A DNA stretch of 20,082 nt, taken from a virus. Below are positions 1 through 6,516 of the stretch, piece after piece; the first letter of the stretch is position 1; each line of letters opens with the position of its first letter. Made by a program: the position numbers and the translations under genes. The stretch covers positions 1 to 20,082 of IMG/VR virus record IMGVR_UViG_3300030419_002417, one strand, 5' to 3'. The notes beneath the pieces are model-generated. The model had not been told where the DNA came from and did not search any database. It saw only the letters and a program-made list of their open reading frames with translations.

Positions 1-253
1 ACCAATACATCCAAAGATGATCTCCATTATGCTCTGGTTTCTTTAGCTTACCTTTTGATACAGTAAAGGCATACAAGCCATTAGAAAATGGTGTGGTATC
101 CTTTATGCTCTTAGTCATATAGGTATCGTTGGCAAATCCTTTTGGGTTTAAGTCTGGGTCTTGCCATATAACATTAATCTTCCATTGGCTACCCATATCC
201 TCGCAGGATTTAATTTCTCCCTGTGTTATAAATGTTTCTTTTTGTTGTGTCAT
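1..253 (-). CDS. Unrecognised phage protein, C-terminus beyond the window edge
   Basis: An open frame starts at ATG 251-253 on the minus strand and stays open for 84 codons to the window edge, so only the N-terminal part is seen. It begins MTQQKETFITQGEI and contains QWKINVIWQDPDLNPKGF and later DHLWMYW; it is soluble and aromatic-rich. The start overlaps the stop of the upstream gene in an ATGA junction, and GGAG lies about 6 bases before it, which supports the start and suggests translational coupling. It is the last visible gene of the operon read from the promoter at 2844-2872. I do not recognise the family. Confidence 0.75.
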   Translation of the reverse strand, partial: MTQQKETFITQGEIKSCEDMGSQWKINVIWQDPDLNPKGFANDTYMTKSIKDTTPFSNGLYAFTVSKGKLKKPEHNGDHLWMYW

Positions 254-579
254 TCTTTTCTCCAATAATTATTACTTTCGTTTTCTAAATATCTTTTATT
301 TTTCTTGGTAATCTTCTCCTCATCTCTGACAAATCTTATTGCTCGATCAATACTGTTAGGTTTCATTGCTGACTTCCACCACTTAATAAACTGTGGTAAC
401 TTATCTTCTAGTACACTAGCTAGTTGTTGATTCTCTAGCCAATACTCCAGCATGATATCGTCATTAGACTTATCAAAGATTCTAGGATTCTTTTTATAAA
501 GTTTCTTTAGTTCCTCCTTTACATTCTTGTTAGTAAACTTATCATTCACATAGTCTGGCATCATACTCTGTTGCATCAT
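250..579 (-). CDS. Unrecognised small charged protein
   Basis: This gene encodes 109 residues, mostly helical by composition, with many Lys, Asn, Asp and Glu and a Trp pair in a KWWKSAMKP stretch followed by SIDRAIRFVRDEEKI. There is no signal peptide or membrane segment. The first ATG (577-579) overlaps the stop of the upstream gene in an ATGA junction and is followed at once by a second ATG; AGGAAAGG precedes it. The gene therefore sits in a chain of overlapping genes transcribed leftward. The size and the helix / basic Trp-rich / helix layout would fit a small nucleic-acid-associated phage protein, but no motif identifies it. Confidence 0.8.
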   Translation of the reverse strand: MMQQSMMPDYVNDKFTNKNVKEELKKLYKKNPRIFDKSNDDIMLEYWLENQQLASVLEDKLPQFIKWWKSAMKPNSIDRAIRFVRDEEKITKKNKRYLENESNNYWRKE

Positions 580-1160
580 TCCTTTCCTTCTAAAATTTTA
601 CTTATACGATCAGCATCATTGTAATCATTAACGAAAATTATATCTTGTTCATTCTCGTCATAATAAATACTGTCCATGTAATCTCGGTATTTTTTATATA
701 TAGCTTTTTTATCTTTAAATTTGTCATCGTATTCTTCTTTTACAAACTCTTCATAGCTATCATATTCCCATGCTCCATAACTAGCCTCAATTCCTACAAG
801 ACTATTATCATAGTCATCATCATCTAACACAGGATGATTTTTTATTGACTCGTGCATTAGTTTTAATATTGATTCTGCCTCTAGATATAATGGTTGATTA
901 ACATGAATCCAATATGTCCAATTAGAAACTATTTTTATTAAATCCTCTATATGTAGTTCACTTTCATTAATCCAAATGGTTACACTTGATCCATTTTGAT
1001 CTTCTAATATATTTGGATTGTTTACATCCCATGAAGTGTATATTTTATAACCTTTCTTTTTAATAACTTCCTGTACTTCCTCAAAGATTTTATATAATGA
1101 ATCTTTGTCATCATTTTCTTTTCTTTCAAAAATAAAAATTTTAGTTTTGTATTCTTTCAT
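576..1160 (-). CDS. Unrecognised acidic protein
   Basis: The product has 194 residues and is strongly acidic, with a DDDDYD run near residues 113-118 and a second D/E/Y-rich stretch around 130-180. The N-terminus (MKEYKTKIFIFERKE) has alternating hydrophobic residues like a beta strand, and WTYWIHVNQPLYLEAESI near residues 81-98 is the most hydrophobic segment, but no transmembrane helix is clear. The stop of the upstream gene (1161-1163) touches this ATG (TAAATG), with GGAG ahead. Low-complexity acidic phage proteins of this size are sometimes DNA mimics that block host DNA-binding enzymes; that is only a possibility here, since no family signature is visible. Confidence 0.8.
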   Translation of the reverse strand: MKEYKTKIFIFERKENDDKDSLYKIFEEVQEVIKKKGYKIYTSWDVNNPNILEDQNGSSVTIWINESELHIEDLIKIVSNWTYWIHVNQPLYLEAESILKLMHESIKNHPVLDDDDYDNSLVGIEASYGAWEYDSYEEFVKEEYDDKFKDKKAIYKKYRDYMDSIYYDENEQDIIFVNDYNDADRISKILEGKE

Positions 1161-1547
1161 TTACTTCTCCTTAATTTGTAATGTTGTTTTGTTTATAACT
1201 TTTGATGATTCTATTAATGATTTAATTGCTCCTCCTCTTTTACTAAATGGCTTTAGTTTAGTCATGTTAAACTTAGCTGGAATAATTTTAGTAGACTCTG
1301 GAACATATGCTCCACTACTCTCTAACTCTTCCATTGGTACAAGTTCTAGTATAGGTATCAGCTTACCTTGATCGTAAGTTAATGTATCTTTTCTAGTAAC
1401 TGTATGAGTATCGTTGGCTATTTGTTCAGCTTTAATTTCTTTCATGTCCTGTAAGATTTGCATTTCTATTCTTTCTTTTACTTCTATTGCTTTGCTTACA
1501 TCTTCCTTTGCTTTAACTAGCAACTGTACTAAGTCTATGTCATTCAT
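1161..1547 (-). CDS. Small phage protein with N-terminal coiled coil
   Basis: This 128-residue protein begins with a helical, coiled-coil-like segment (residues 1-42) and continues with a strand-rich half: VTRKDTLTYDQGKL, then LVPMEELESSGAYVPESTK, then AKFNMTKLKPF and a terminal SSKVINKTTLQIK. That pattern (an N-terminal helix, a V-T-R strand, a VP-E segment, a final strand ending in a hydrophobic x K) resembles small phage proteins often seen near replication or recombination genes whose function is unknown; the resemblance is from memory. The start overlaps the upstream stop as TAATG (1545-1549), showing coupling to the HTH/zinc gene. Confidence 0.85.
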   Translation of the reverse strand: MNDIDLVQLLVKAKEDVSKAIEVKERIEMQILQDMKEIKAEQIANDTHTVTRKDTLTYDQGKLIPILELVPMEELESSGAYVPESTKIIPAKFNMTKLKPFSKRGGAIKSLIESSKVINKTTLQIKEK

Positions 1548-1948
1548 TATTTATTCTCCTTTGTTTTTAATTCCTTTGTACAATCTTCGCAGTATCTATC
1601 TCCTCTGGGATTCTGTCCATGATAAATGAATCCGTGTTCACGATTGTATTCAAACTTCTCATAGCACATACTGCAATAAGCTATAGACAAGTATGCATCC
1701 TCAACTGTTGTTGCGTTGTGCATCTTAGCTATCTTATTAAAATGCTTTTCTATGTATGACTTTCTAAACTTATACCTATACCCTTTGCCTTCCTGTTCAG
1801 CAGCTATCTTGCCCTGCATTACCAGCTTAGATATGTAAGCTCTACTAACTCCGAGCATCTCGCATAATTCTTTTGTACTCCAATGCTTTTCATGCTGCGT
1901 CTTTTTCTTTGTTTGTTTCATCAACTGATCTATTTTATTTACTACCAT
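1547..1948 (-). CDS. HTH DNA-binding protein with C-terminal zinc ribbon
   Basis: The 133-residue product has a basic N-terminal tail (KQTKKKTQHEKH), then a MerR/excisionase-type helix-turn-helix at about residues 23-66 (WSTKELCEMLGVSRAYISKL, then a KIAAEQEGKGYRY wing). The C-terminal part carries two CxxC pairs (C92/C95 and C120/C123) spaced like a zinc ribbon. The HTH points to sequence-specific DNA binding and the cysteines to a structural zinc; a role as a transcription regulator of phage genes is inferred. It lies in a chain of TAATG-coupled genes, its own start (1946-1948) overlapping the stop of the 56-residue zinc microprotein. Possible targets are the repeat arrays at 7349-7895, but nothing in the sequence ties it to them. 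Confidence 0.9.
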   Translation of the reverse strand: MVVNKIDQLMKQTKKKTQHEKHWSTKELCEMLGVSRAYISKLVMQGKIAAEQEGKGYRYKFRKSYIEKHFNKIAKMHNATTVEDAYLSIAYCSMCYEKFEYNREHGFIYHGQNPRGDRYCEDCTKELKTKENK

Positions 1949-2118
1949 TAATCCTCCAAGTAGGAATATTTATTTATAATTTTTTGTATGTCTGATTCTT
2001 TTTCTTTAATCTTATATGGTATGCCATACCTACCCTCTGCCTTCCAGCTCTCACACTCGGAGCATTGGTAATCTCTGTGACAATATTGACATCTGTTTTC
2101 GCACACTTCACATACCAT
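1948..2118 (-). CDS. Zinc-binding microprotein with three CxxC knuckles
   Basis: A 56-codon ORF runs from ATG 2116-2118 to a TAA at 1948-1950. The first 22 residues hold three CxxC pairs (C3/C6, C10/C13, C19/C22), followed by a charged helical tail ending KYSYLED. Six regularly spaced cysteines in a short protein strongly suggest one or two zinc sites. Both ends make TAATG overlaps, with the upstream 52-residue ORF and with the downstream HTH gene, and AGGAG lies before the start, so this is a real member of the operon although it is short. The function is unknown; nucleic-acid or protein binding is likely for such knuckles. Confidence 0.82.
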   Translation of the reverse strand: MVCEVCENRCQYCHRDYQCSECESWKAEGRYGIPYKIKEKESDIQKIINKYSYLED

Positions 2119-2276
2119 TAATTCATCTCCTCTTCTATTAATCTATTTGCACATTCATTACATAAATAATATGGTTCTATAGTAGTTATTGATTCAAATG
2201 GATTATCAAAAGCAGAATTAGGGTCAACCTTAGTATATTCATCAGATAATATTTCATAACACTTGTTACACTTCAT
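2118..2276 (-). CDS. Zinc-ribbon microprotein with two CxxC pairs
   Basis: A 52-codon ORF runs from ATG 2274-2276 to a TAA at 2118-2120. It starts MKCNKC and has a second pair in LCNECANRL (C3/C6 and C39/C42), the spacing of a small zinc ribbon or treble clef. GGGAG sits about 8 bases before the start and the stop overlaps the next start as TAATG. It is the first of three consecutive genes whose products carry CxxC pairs, which suggests a related set of zinc proteins made together. No specific family is recognised. Confidence 0.82.
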   Translation of the reverse strand: MKCNKCYEILSDEYTKVDPNSAFDNPFESITTIEPYYLCNECANRLIEEEMN

Positions 2277-2280
2277 TTAT

Positions 2281-2514
2281 TCATCTCCCTATCTTAAGTC
2301 TTTCTCTCGTTCTAAACTCCCACTCAACAAATTCTTCGTCATATCCTTTTGGATTTAATTCTGTCAATAATTCAACATCTTCAAATGTTTCGTTTAAATG
2401 AAACTCAAGATATAAAGTATCAACTAAATTGTTACCTATACTGCTTGTTGCTTTTCTTACTATATTAAGTATCTTTATCCACTCTTCAATGTGTCTTTTA
2501 AATTCTTTATCCAT
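2281..2514 (-). CDS. Unrecognised small acidic protein
   Basis: The product has 77 residues and appears mainly helical: an N-terminal amphipathic segment (MDKEFKRHIEEWIKILNIVRKA), then LVDTLYLEFHLNETFEDVELL, and a charged end with EFVEWEFRTRERLKIG. It has no cysteine or membrane segment. GGGAG is placed 8 bases before the ATG at 2512-2514; a second, out-of-frame ATG lies just upstream. It follows the 2532-2810 gene by 17 bases and precedes the zinc microproteins by 4 bases, so it belongs to the same leftward operon. No family is recognised. Confidence 0.75.
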   Translation of the reverse strand: MDKEFKRHIEEWIKILNIVRKATSSIGNNLVDTLYLEFHLNETFEDVELLTELNPKGYDEEFVEWEFRTRERLKIGR

Positions 2515-2531
2515 TCATTTATCTCCCTTAA

Positions 2532-2810
2532 TTATAATTTTATTTCGTCTGGGTCTGCGTGTGTGTAGTAACCCATATCTCTAGGAGGAATTAAAGCCTT
2601 GCTAGAATATTTTTTACATAAGTATTCTTGACAAGATACTTTTATATTTGATCCTTCAAATCCTGTTATTAATAACAAGTGACCAGAATGATAATGTGGA
2701 TGTTTATAACATTGTTTAAATGTTAAGTAGTCACTATCATAAACTTTGCAGTTATGCTGTATCTCTTTAATCCTTGTTATGTAGTCATTGATAGTTATAG
2801 TTATACTCAT
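2532..2810 (-). CDS. Unrecognised small protein, first gene of an operon
   Basis: This 92-residue protein starts MSITITINDYITRI and contains several Cys and His residues (HNCK, QCYKHPHYHSGHLL, VSCQEYLCKKY), so metal binding is possible, though the spacing fits no zinc-finger pattern I know. The C-terminal part reads SSKALIPPRDMGYYTHADPDEI. The start has AAAGGAG followed by CAAACATT and ATG, a start context shared with the genes at 4236, 5301 and 6500. It is the first gene after the near-ideal promoter at 2844-2872, with a predicted leader of roughly 27 bases. The function is unknown. Confidence 0.8.
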   Translation of the reverse strand: MSITITINDYITRIKEIQHNCKVYDSDYLTFKQCYKHPHYHSGHLLLITGFEGSNIKVSCQEYLCKKYSSKALIPPRDMGYYTHADPDEIKL

Positions 2811-2843
2811 AATGTTTGCTCCTTTTGATTTATTGATGTTACC

Positions 2844-2872
2844 ATTATAACATACAAAAATATATTTGTCAA
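2844..2872 (-). promoter_or_regulatory. Consensus sigma70-type promoter, leftward
   Basis: On the minus strand a perfect TTGACA (2867-2872) is separated by 17 bases from a perfect TATAAT (2844-2849). It lies in the only sizeable gap of this gene run (2811-2892) and would start transcription near 2837, just before the AAAGGAG of the 2532-2810 gene. All hexamer positions match the bacterial housekeeping consensus, so host RNA polymerase should use it unless repressed. Confidence 0.9.
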
Positions 2873-2892
2873 CTCTTCTCTTAAATTTCTCC

Positions 2893-3087
2893 TCACTTAT
2901 TATTCTTTTTGTTTTTAATTTGTAAACTCTTTGCCTTTTGTTTTGATATCAATGCCATCCGTGCAATGATACATAAGTTAAAGTTATCGCTGGCTCGGCT
3001 GTTAAAATATATACTAGGTTTATCTGATAGGGTAGTGATATAATTTTTTAAAGCCTTGATACTCCATCCGTTTATATAATCATTCAT
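2893..3087 (-). CDS. Unrecognised small basic protein
   Basis: A 64-residue product ending in a strongly basic tail (KQKAKSLQIKNKKNNK). The first half (MNDYINGWSIKALKNYITTL) looks helical and could be part of a small HTH-like fold, but no convincing motif is seen. The ATG at 3085-3087 is one base after the stop of the excisionase-like gene, and no strong ribosome binding site is present (GTGAG only), so translation probably depends on coupling to that gene. It ends 20 bases before the 2867-2872 promoter box, making it the last gene of the middle leftward unit. Confidence 0.65.
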   Translation of the reverse strand: MNDYINGWSIKALKNYITTLSDKPSIYFNSRASDNFNLCIIARMALISKQKAKSLQIKNKKNNK

Positions 3088-3088
3088 A

Positions 3089-3289
3089 TTAATAACTCAC
3101 AGTCTTGCGTTGTTCTATAAATTCATCTAGATCTTTTCTATTAAACCTCCAGAGTCTGCCTAACTGATATGATGGTATTGTTTTAGCTTTGCACATATCA
3201 TATAATTTCCTCTCACTTATGCGCAGCAGCTTGGCTACCTCTGGAGGTGTCATGATATCTGATAGGTTGTCTTGTATATCTTTACTCAT
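3089..3289 (-). CDS. Excisionase-family helix-turn-helix protein
   Basis: The product has 66 residues if started at ATG 3287-3289, which is preceded by a perfect GGAAGGAGGT; a longer frame to 3403 would run inside the upstream gene and lacks such a site. Residues 12-62 are a typical winged HTH of the excisionase/MerR-like family: MTPPEVAKLLRISERKLYDM, then the wing IPSYQLGRLWRFNRKDLDEF. Such proteins bind DNA either as phage Xis partners or as small transcription regulators. No integrase is seen in the window, so a regulatory role is as likely as excision. It overlaps the previous gene by 8 bases and is coupled to the next one. Confidence 0.93.
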   Translation of the reverse strand: MSKDIQDNLSDIMTPPEVAKLLRISERKLYDMCKAKTIPSYQLGRLWRFNRKDLDEFIEQRKTVSY

Positions 3290-3521
3290 TGTATACCTCC
3301 TTCCAATAATATTTTTCTGCATCTCTTTTTCTTTTAAACCAATGAGCTGAATGAGGGTATACAATTCCATTAGTAAATAGATTTTTACATAAAACATATC
3401 CATAATTTCTGTCGTTACCTTTTGGTGTCCTAAACAACATCGGTATTTGATTTGGGTAAAACTTTTTTACTCTCTGATTATATTCTTTTGATGATAATAT
3501 ATTGTACTGATCTTTATTCAT
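3282..3521 (-). CDS. Small protein with an F-K-x-K-x-D-A-x-x-Y motif
   Basis: This 79-residue basic protein (isoleucine-, lysine- and tyrosine-rich) ends with HWFKRKRDAEKYYWKEVYNE. The same F-[KR]-x-K-x-D-A-x-x-Y pattern occurs in the product of the upstream gene (3525-3956), which suggests the two share a small alpha/beta module. AAGGAGGT precedes the ATG at 3519-3521. It overlaps the start of the excisionase-like gene by 8 bases. The function is unknown. Confidence 0.8.
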   Translation of the reverse strand: MNKDQYNILSSKEYNQRVKKFYPNQIPMLFRTPKGNDRNYGYVLCKNLFTNGIVYPHSAHWFKRKRDAEKYYWKEVYNE

Positions 3522-3524
3522 TGC

Positions 3525-3956
3525 TTACCTCCTTGCCTCAGTAATCATATCGTTTAATTGCCTAGTATATATTTTATTTTGATTATCTATAGAAGAAAAA
3601 ATATCTTCTTGTCTTTCATTAATTCTTTTTAATTTATTATTGATTGTTTCTACATAATCAAATAACAAATCTACTATTCTGTTGCTATGATTAGCTTTGT
3701 ATATATAATTTCTGGCATCCTGTTTTGTTCTAAATCCAAAACGATTAGTGTCTAACTCTCTCAAATAACTACATTGATCAAAAGATATAAAAGTAAAATA
3801 TCTTGTGTAAGATTTAATATCTTTAGAGAGTATAAATAAAGTAATTGATCGTCTGTATTTTTTTTCTATTACTATTGAATCTCCATCTATTATTTCTGCA
3901 ATAGAAAAATTAAAGTCTTTGGCAAATTCGTTTATTAATTGCATCTCTTTATTCAT
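3525..3956 (-). CDS. Unrecognised protein with an F-R-x-K-x-D-A-x-x-Y motif
   Basis: The product has 143 residues. The first half is strand-rich (IAEIIDGDSIVIEKKYRRSI, then a TRYFTFISF strand), followed by FGFRTKQDARNYIYKA near residues 73-88 and a C-terminal helical or coiled-coil tail rich in Asn, Arg and Gln (from about residue 95). The KxDAxxY motif matches the downstream protein. AGGAGG stands before ATG 3954-3956, inside the end of the upstream gene, which it overlaps by 8 bases. No known family is recognised. Confidence 0.8.
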   Translation of the reverse strand: MNKEMQLINEFAKDFNFSIAEIIDGDSIVIEKKYRRSITLFILSKDIKSYTRYFTFISFDQCSYLRELDTNRFGFRTKQDARNYIYKANHSNRIVDLLFDYVETINNKLKRINERQEDIFSSIDNQNKIYTRQLNDMITEARR

Positions 3957-4236
3957 TGGTTGCCTCCTTTTCTTTTATCACTTGCTGCCATTGATCCTTC
4001 AGATTTTCATGTGCTGCTCCTGCTGTTAATATATTTATTTGTTCATCCATCCAATACCAGAAAGCTCCTGTTAATTCATTCTTATTAATTGGGATGTTTC
4101 CGTAAACTGAGCAGCAATATATTTTATTATTTCTTTTTATATAATGATCTCTGTGAATCATATTTTTAATAAACAGATCATAATATTTTTCTTTTAATAG
4201 TGCTGCTGTGTGTATGTCTTGATGCTGTATAGTCAT
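3949..4236 (-). CDS. Unrecognised small protein, first gene of the middle unit
   Basis: The product has 95 residues with an N-terminal helix (MTIQHQDIHTAALLKEKYYDLFI), a central strand-like KRNNKIYCCSVYGNIPI, a Trp/Phe-rich GAFWYWMDEQINILTAG and an acidic/basic end. No motif identifies it. AAGGAG with the shared AACATT-ATG start context lies in front. A promoter candidate (4394-4423) and a hairpin (4283-4307) sit in the non-coding stretch upstream, so it is probably the first gene of a unit running to 2893. Confidence 0.78.
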   Translation of the reverse strand: MTIQHQDIHTAALLKEKYYDLFIKNMIHRDHYIKRNNKIYCCSVYGNIPINKNELTGAFWYWMDEQINILTAGAAHENLKDQWQQVIKEKEATNE

Positions 4237-4282
4237 AATGTTTTTTCTCCTTAATGATTTAATGTTTTAATGTTTTAAATGC

Positions 4283-4307
4283 TGCTTAGTCACTAGAAAA
4301 CTAAGCA
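4283..4307 (-). repeat. Inverted repeat in the leader of the 3949-4236 gene
   Basis: TGCTTAGT and ACTAAGCA form a perfect 8-bp inverted repeat around a 9-base centre. In the leftward transcript from 4394-4423 it would fold as a hairpin about 45 bases before the start codon. No T-run follows on either strand, so it is not a standard terminator; an operator or an mRNA-stabilising hairpin are the main options. Just downstream lies a short TTTAATG-type direct repeat (about 4258-4280). The rest of 4237-4450 shows no gene. Confidence 0.6.
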
Positions 4308-4393
4308 ATGTTTAATCCTTTATGAATGATTTATAATATCATATCTAGTATTGATTTTAAAAGTTATTAATTATTTAATAACTGTTGCCTTTT

Positions 4394-4423
4394 ATATTAC
4401 CTCCTTTGTTTTTTAAATGTCAA
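4394..4423 (-). promoter_or_regulatory. Promoter candidate, leftward
   Basis: On the minus strand TTGACA (4418-4423, perfect) is followed after 18 bases by TAATAT (4394-4399, imperfect). It lies between the 51-residue gene and the gene starting at 4236, giving a leader of about 150 bases that includes the 4283-4307 hairpin. An orphan AAAGGAGG sits inside the spacer without a following ATG. Confidence 0.55.
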
Positions 4424-4450
4424 TAAGTTTGTAACCTATTTTTTAATTAA

Positions 4451-4606
4451 TTAATCTAAGTTTATATTTTTAGTTAGTCTTTCAGTTTTGATAATGTCTA
4501 TTTGTTTTCTTACTCTTTCGTTCCATTCTTTATCTGTTAATTTAAACTCCTTCTTATGAGCCTTAACAAGTAGATAAGTTTCAAGTCTTGTTATCCAATC
4601 AAACAT
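4451..4606 (-). CDS. Unrecognised 51-residue basic protein
   Basis: A short ORF from ATG 4604-4606 to TAA 4451-4453 encodes 51 residues, rich in Lys, Arg and Glu and probably one long helix pair (MFDWITRLETYLLVKAHKK, then WNERVRKQIDIIKTERL). A very strong AAAGGAGGT precedes the start, with an (AT)n stretch between, which argues for a real gene despite its size. It lies 26 bases after the Gp88-like gene and is the last gene before the internal promoter at 4394-4423. No family is recognised. Confidence 0.72.
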   Translation of the reverse strand: MFDWITRLETYLLVKAHKKEFKLTDKEWNERVRKQIDIIKTERLTKNINLD

Positions 4607-4632
4607 ATATATATATACCTCCTTTAATTTGT

Positions 4633-5301
4633 TTAATGTTTTATATAAGTAATTGATTTAATTGATTTATCCCAGCACATCCTGCAATCATTGCATTGAC
4701 CATTAGAATTCGGCTTAGTAGCTGGACAAATTTTGGTGTCACTTGGTACTGTGTTCAGCTTATCCTCATCGTATACATATGATTCCGTTATATTATTCAT
4801 TGGCTGCATCTTGTATGCGTTGATTAATGGATGTGATTTTCTTACATTTAAATTGCTTGGAATTTGATTAGCATATATTTTAACTAGTTTAAATTCTTTA
4901 GTTGGTAGCCAAAATTTAATTGACGGATTTAAGTTAGCAAGTTTTATAATGTCTTGAAACATTTCTGCTCCTTGTATATCTCCACTATCAAACCATCTAA
5001 AGTATTTGGTATCTTGTATTTCTTTTTTATTCTTTAATAAATAATCCATTGATAATAACCAAAGTTTTCTATTTGTTCTCCATAGCTCCAGCCTTCTAGC
5101 GTATGCGTTCTGTTGCGTTGGTAATGCTTGCATACCCTTGAGCGCATAGCATCCGTCACAAACTGTTGCTTGGTTGGACTCTCTCAACTTCGTGCCTGTT
5201 GCGCAGTCTAAAGCTGATATACTCCAAGATAAAGAAGGCATTTTAGATACTTTGCTTAAGCCTCCTACATTTTTGGTTGCTTCTTTAATTGTCATTGTCA
5301 T
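4633..5301 (-). CDS. Gp88-like cysteine-rich phage protein
   Basis: With the start at ATG 5299-5301 (AAAGGAG upstream) the product has 222 residues; a TTG 51 bases earlier is in frame but lies in the hairpin. Features match the phage/plasmid gene-product-88 family as I know it: LSKVSKMPSLSWSISA near residues 15-30, C33, then CDGCYALKG (48-56), FRWFDSGDIQ (101-110), FWLPTKE (130-136), and a C-terminal cluster C192, C203, C206, C209. The seven cysteines suggest an iron-sulfur or zinc centre; the biochemical role of the family is not established. The gene shares its leader hairpin with the metallopeptidase gene upstream, so the two are probably controlled alike. Confidence 0.85.
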   Translation of the reverse strand: MTMTIKEATKNVGGLSKVSKMPSLSWSISALDCATGTKLRESNQATVCDGCYALKGMQALPTQQNAYARRLELWRTNRKLWLLSMDYLLKNKKEIQDTKYFRWFDSGDIQGAEMFQDIIKLANLNPSIKFWLPTKEFKLVKIYANQIPSNLNVRKSHPLINAYKMQPMNNITESYVYDEDKLNTVPSDTKICPATKPNSNGQCNDCRMCWDKSIKSITYIKH

Positions 5302-5320
5302 AATGTTTGTTTCTCCTTTA

Positions 5321-5350
5321 GCTGCTGCAGCTTTTGGATTCTGCAGCAGC
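5321..5350 (-). promoter_or_regulatory. Intercistronic leader hairpin, copy A
   Basis: In the leftward mRNA GCTGCTGCAG and CTGCAGCAGC pair perfectly (10 bp) around the 10-base loop AATCCAAAAG. The element sits between the stop of the metallopeptidase gene and the AAAGGAG of the Gp88-like gene. Its twin at 6517-6546 keeps the loop and stem but swaps one C-G pair for G-C, so pairing is conserved while sequence changes. There is no T-run after it, so termination is unlikely; control of translation or mRNA processing/stability is inferred. Confidence 0.85.
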
Positions 5351-5369
5351 AATTTAATTTATTTATTTA

Positions 5370-6500
5370 TTATAAGCAGCCTTTGAACTGTTTGTCAATA
5401 GGTTTGTTAACTATCTTAATTTCATTTGGTTGAAATATATACCTTTCTGCTTGGTCTGCTAGCTTCGCAGCTATTAATAATCTTTCAACCTTTTCTTTTT
5501 TAGTTTTAAACATACTTAGCCAGCCTTTAATATATAACCCTGCGTTGTTGTATATTTTATCTTTATCGATTGCGTTATCGTCAAACCTTTTAAGGCTGTA
5601 CAGCATACCAATTTCTGCTACGCATTCTTCTAAGCTCCTTCCGTGAGTTTCGTTATATATAACTTTGTTTCTTCTATTGGTTCTGGTCTGGTGGTTGGTT
5701 GAATGTATTAACTCATGTATTACAGTTTCTAAAAAGTTTTCATCACTTAACATATCTGAAGATCTTCTTACATTTACTGTATCTGTTGATGGTCTATAAT
5801 ACGCTGTCATTTCTCTATGAAATTTTATATTTGGTTTACTTTCCATATTAACAATCATAGAATTAATAAAATCTAAATCTTTTAATTCTGTGCTGTTCTC
5901 TTCTTGTTCTTGTATCAACTGCCATTGTTCAGCCGTGATATTTTTATTTTTCTTTAATAACTTTTCGTTCTCCGTGCCTAATAAGTTTTCAAAACTCTCA
6001 ACATTGGCAACATAGGACAGCTTCGAAAATCTATAAATCATTTTTTCTCCTGCTGCTTTTAGCTGCTCATTAATTTTTTCTTTAACTTCTTTTGATACTT
6101 GCGAAGGATAGGAGCTTCTTTTATATCCATATTTTACAAGTAAATCCTTAGCTGCTTTAGTAAAGACAATGGAATTAAACCAGATAGGACACAATTTTGT
6201 CCCTTTAATTAATTTTATTCTATGCTCCTTATATAGTTTGTTAAATGATGACTGAGATATAAAGCCTTTATGTTCAAAGCCGAAGTGTTGATTATATAGT
6301 TTCGTTGTAACTCTGTTTTGTTGGTTGAATGTATAGCCGTGTAAAGCGTTGAATGTATCATCAATATTGATTAGCGCTTTGCCTCCGTTCTCCCAATCTC
6401 CGAGCGCTTTCTCCATCATTGGATAAATAAAATCTATAACTGATTCTTTTATATCAATTGTAGGTTCTTTGGTTAATTTGTTTATTTGCAATGTTGTCAT
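5370..6500 (-). CDS. ArdC-like zincin metallopeptidase domain protein
   Basis: The product has 376 residues from ATG 6498-6500; AAAGGAG precedes it, and an in-frame TTG upstream falls in the leader hairpin. Residues about 228-300 match the metallopeptidase half of ArdC/TraC-type polyvalent proteins: YYRPSTDTVNV, then the zinc motif HELIHSTNH (His262, Glu263, His266), TRTNR, and LEECVAEIG, whose Glu is the expected third zinc ligand. The N-terminal 220 residues do not clearly show the usual ssDNA-binding DUF1738 pattern, and residues 110-130 and 155-175 may be a divergent version. ArdC proteins protect incoming DNA from restriction; an antirestriction role early in infection is inferred, not shown. 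It is followed by the Gp88-like gene with a twin hairpin. Confidence 0.88.
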   Translation of the reverse strand: MTTLQINKLTKEPTIDIKESVIDFIYPMMEKALGDWENGGKALINIDDTFNALHGYTFNQQNRVTTKLYNQHFGFEHKGFISQSSFNKLYKEHRIKLIKGTKLCPIWFNSIVFTKAAKDLLVKYGYKRSSYPSQVSKEVKEKINEQLKAAGEKMIYRFSKLSYVANVESFENLLGTENEKLLKKNKNITAEQWQLIQEQEENSTELKDLDFINSMIVNMESKPNIKFHREMTAYYRPSTDTVNVRRSSDMLSDENFLETVIHELIHSTNHQTRTNRRNKVIYNETHGRSLEECVAEIGMLYSLKRFDDNAIDKDKIYNNAGLYIKGWLSMFKTKKEKVERLLIAAKLADQAERYIFQPNEIKIVNKPIDKQFKGCL

Positions 6501-6516
6501 AATGTTTTCTCCTTTA

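Noticed and set aside
3289-3403. A longer 104-residue version of the excisionase-like protein
   Set aside because: The extra 38 codons are read inside the upstream gene, and a perfect GGAAGGAGGT stands before the internal ATG at 3287-3289.
4283-4307. The TGCTTAGT/ACTAAGCA hairpin as a rho-independent terminator
   Set aside because: No T-run follows on either strand; it is kept only as an inverted repeat.
5302-5352. TTG start codons inside the leader hairpins, which would add about 17 residues to both proteins
   Set aside because: Ribosome binding sites precede the ATGs, and the extension simply translates the conserved hairpin.
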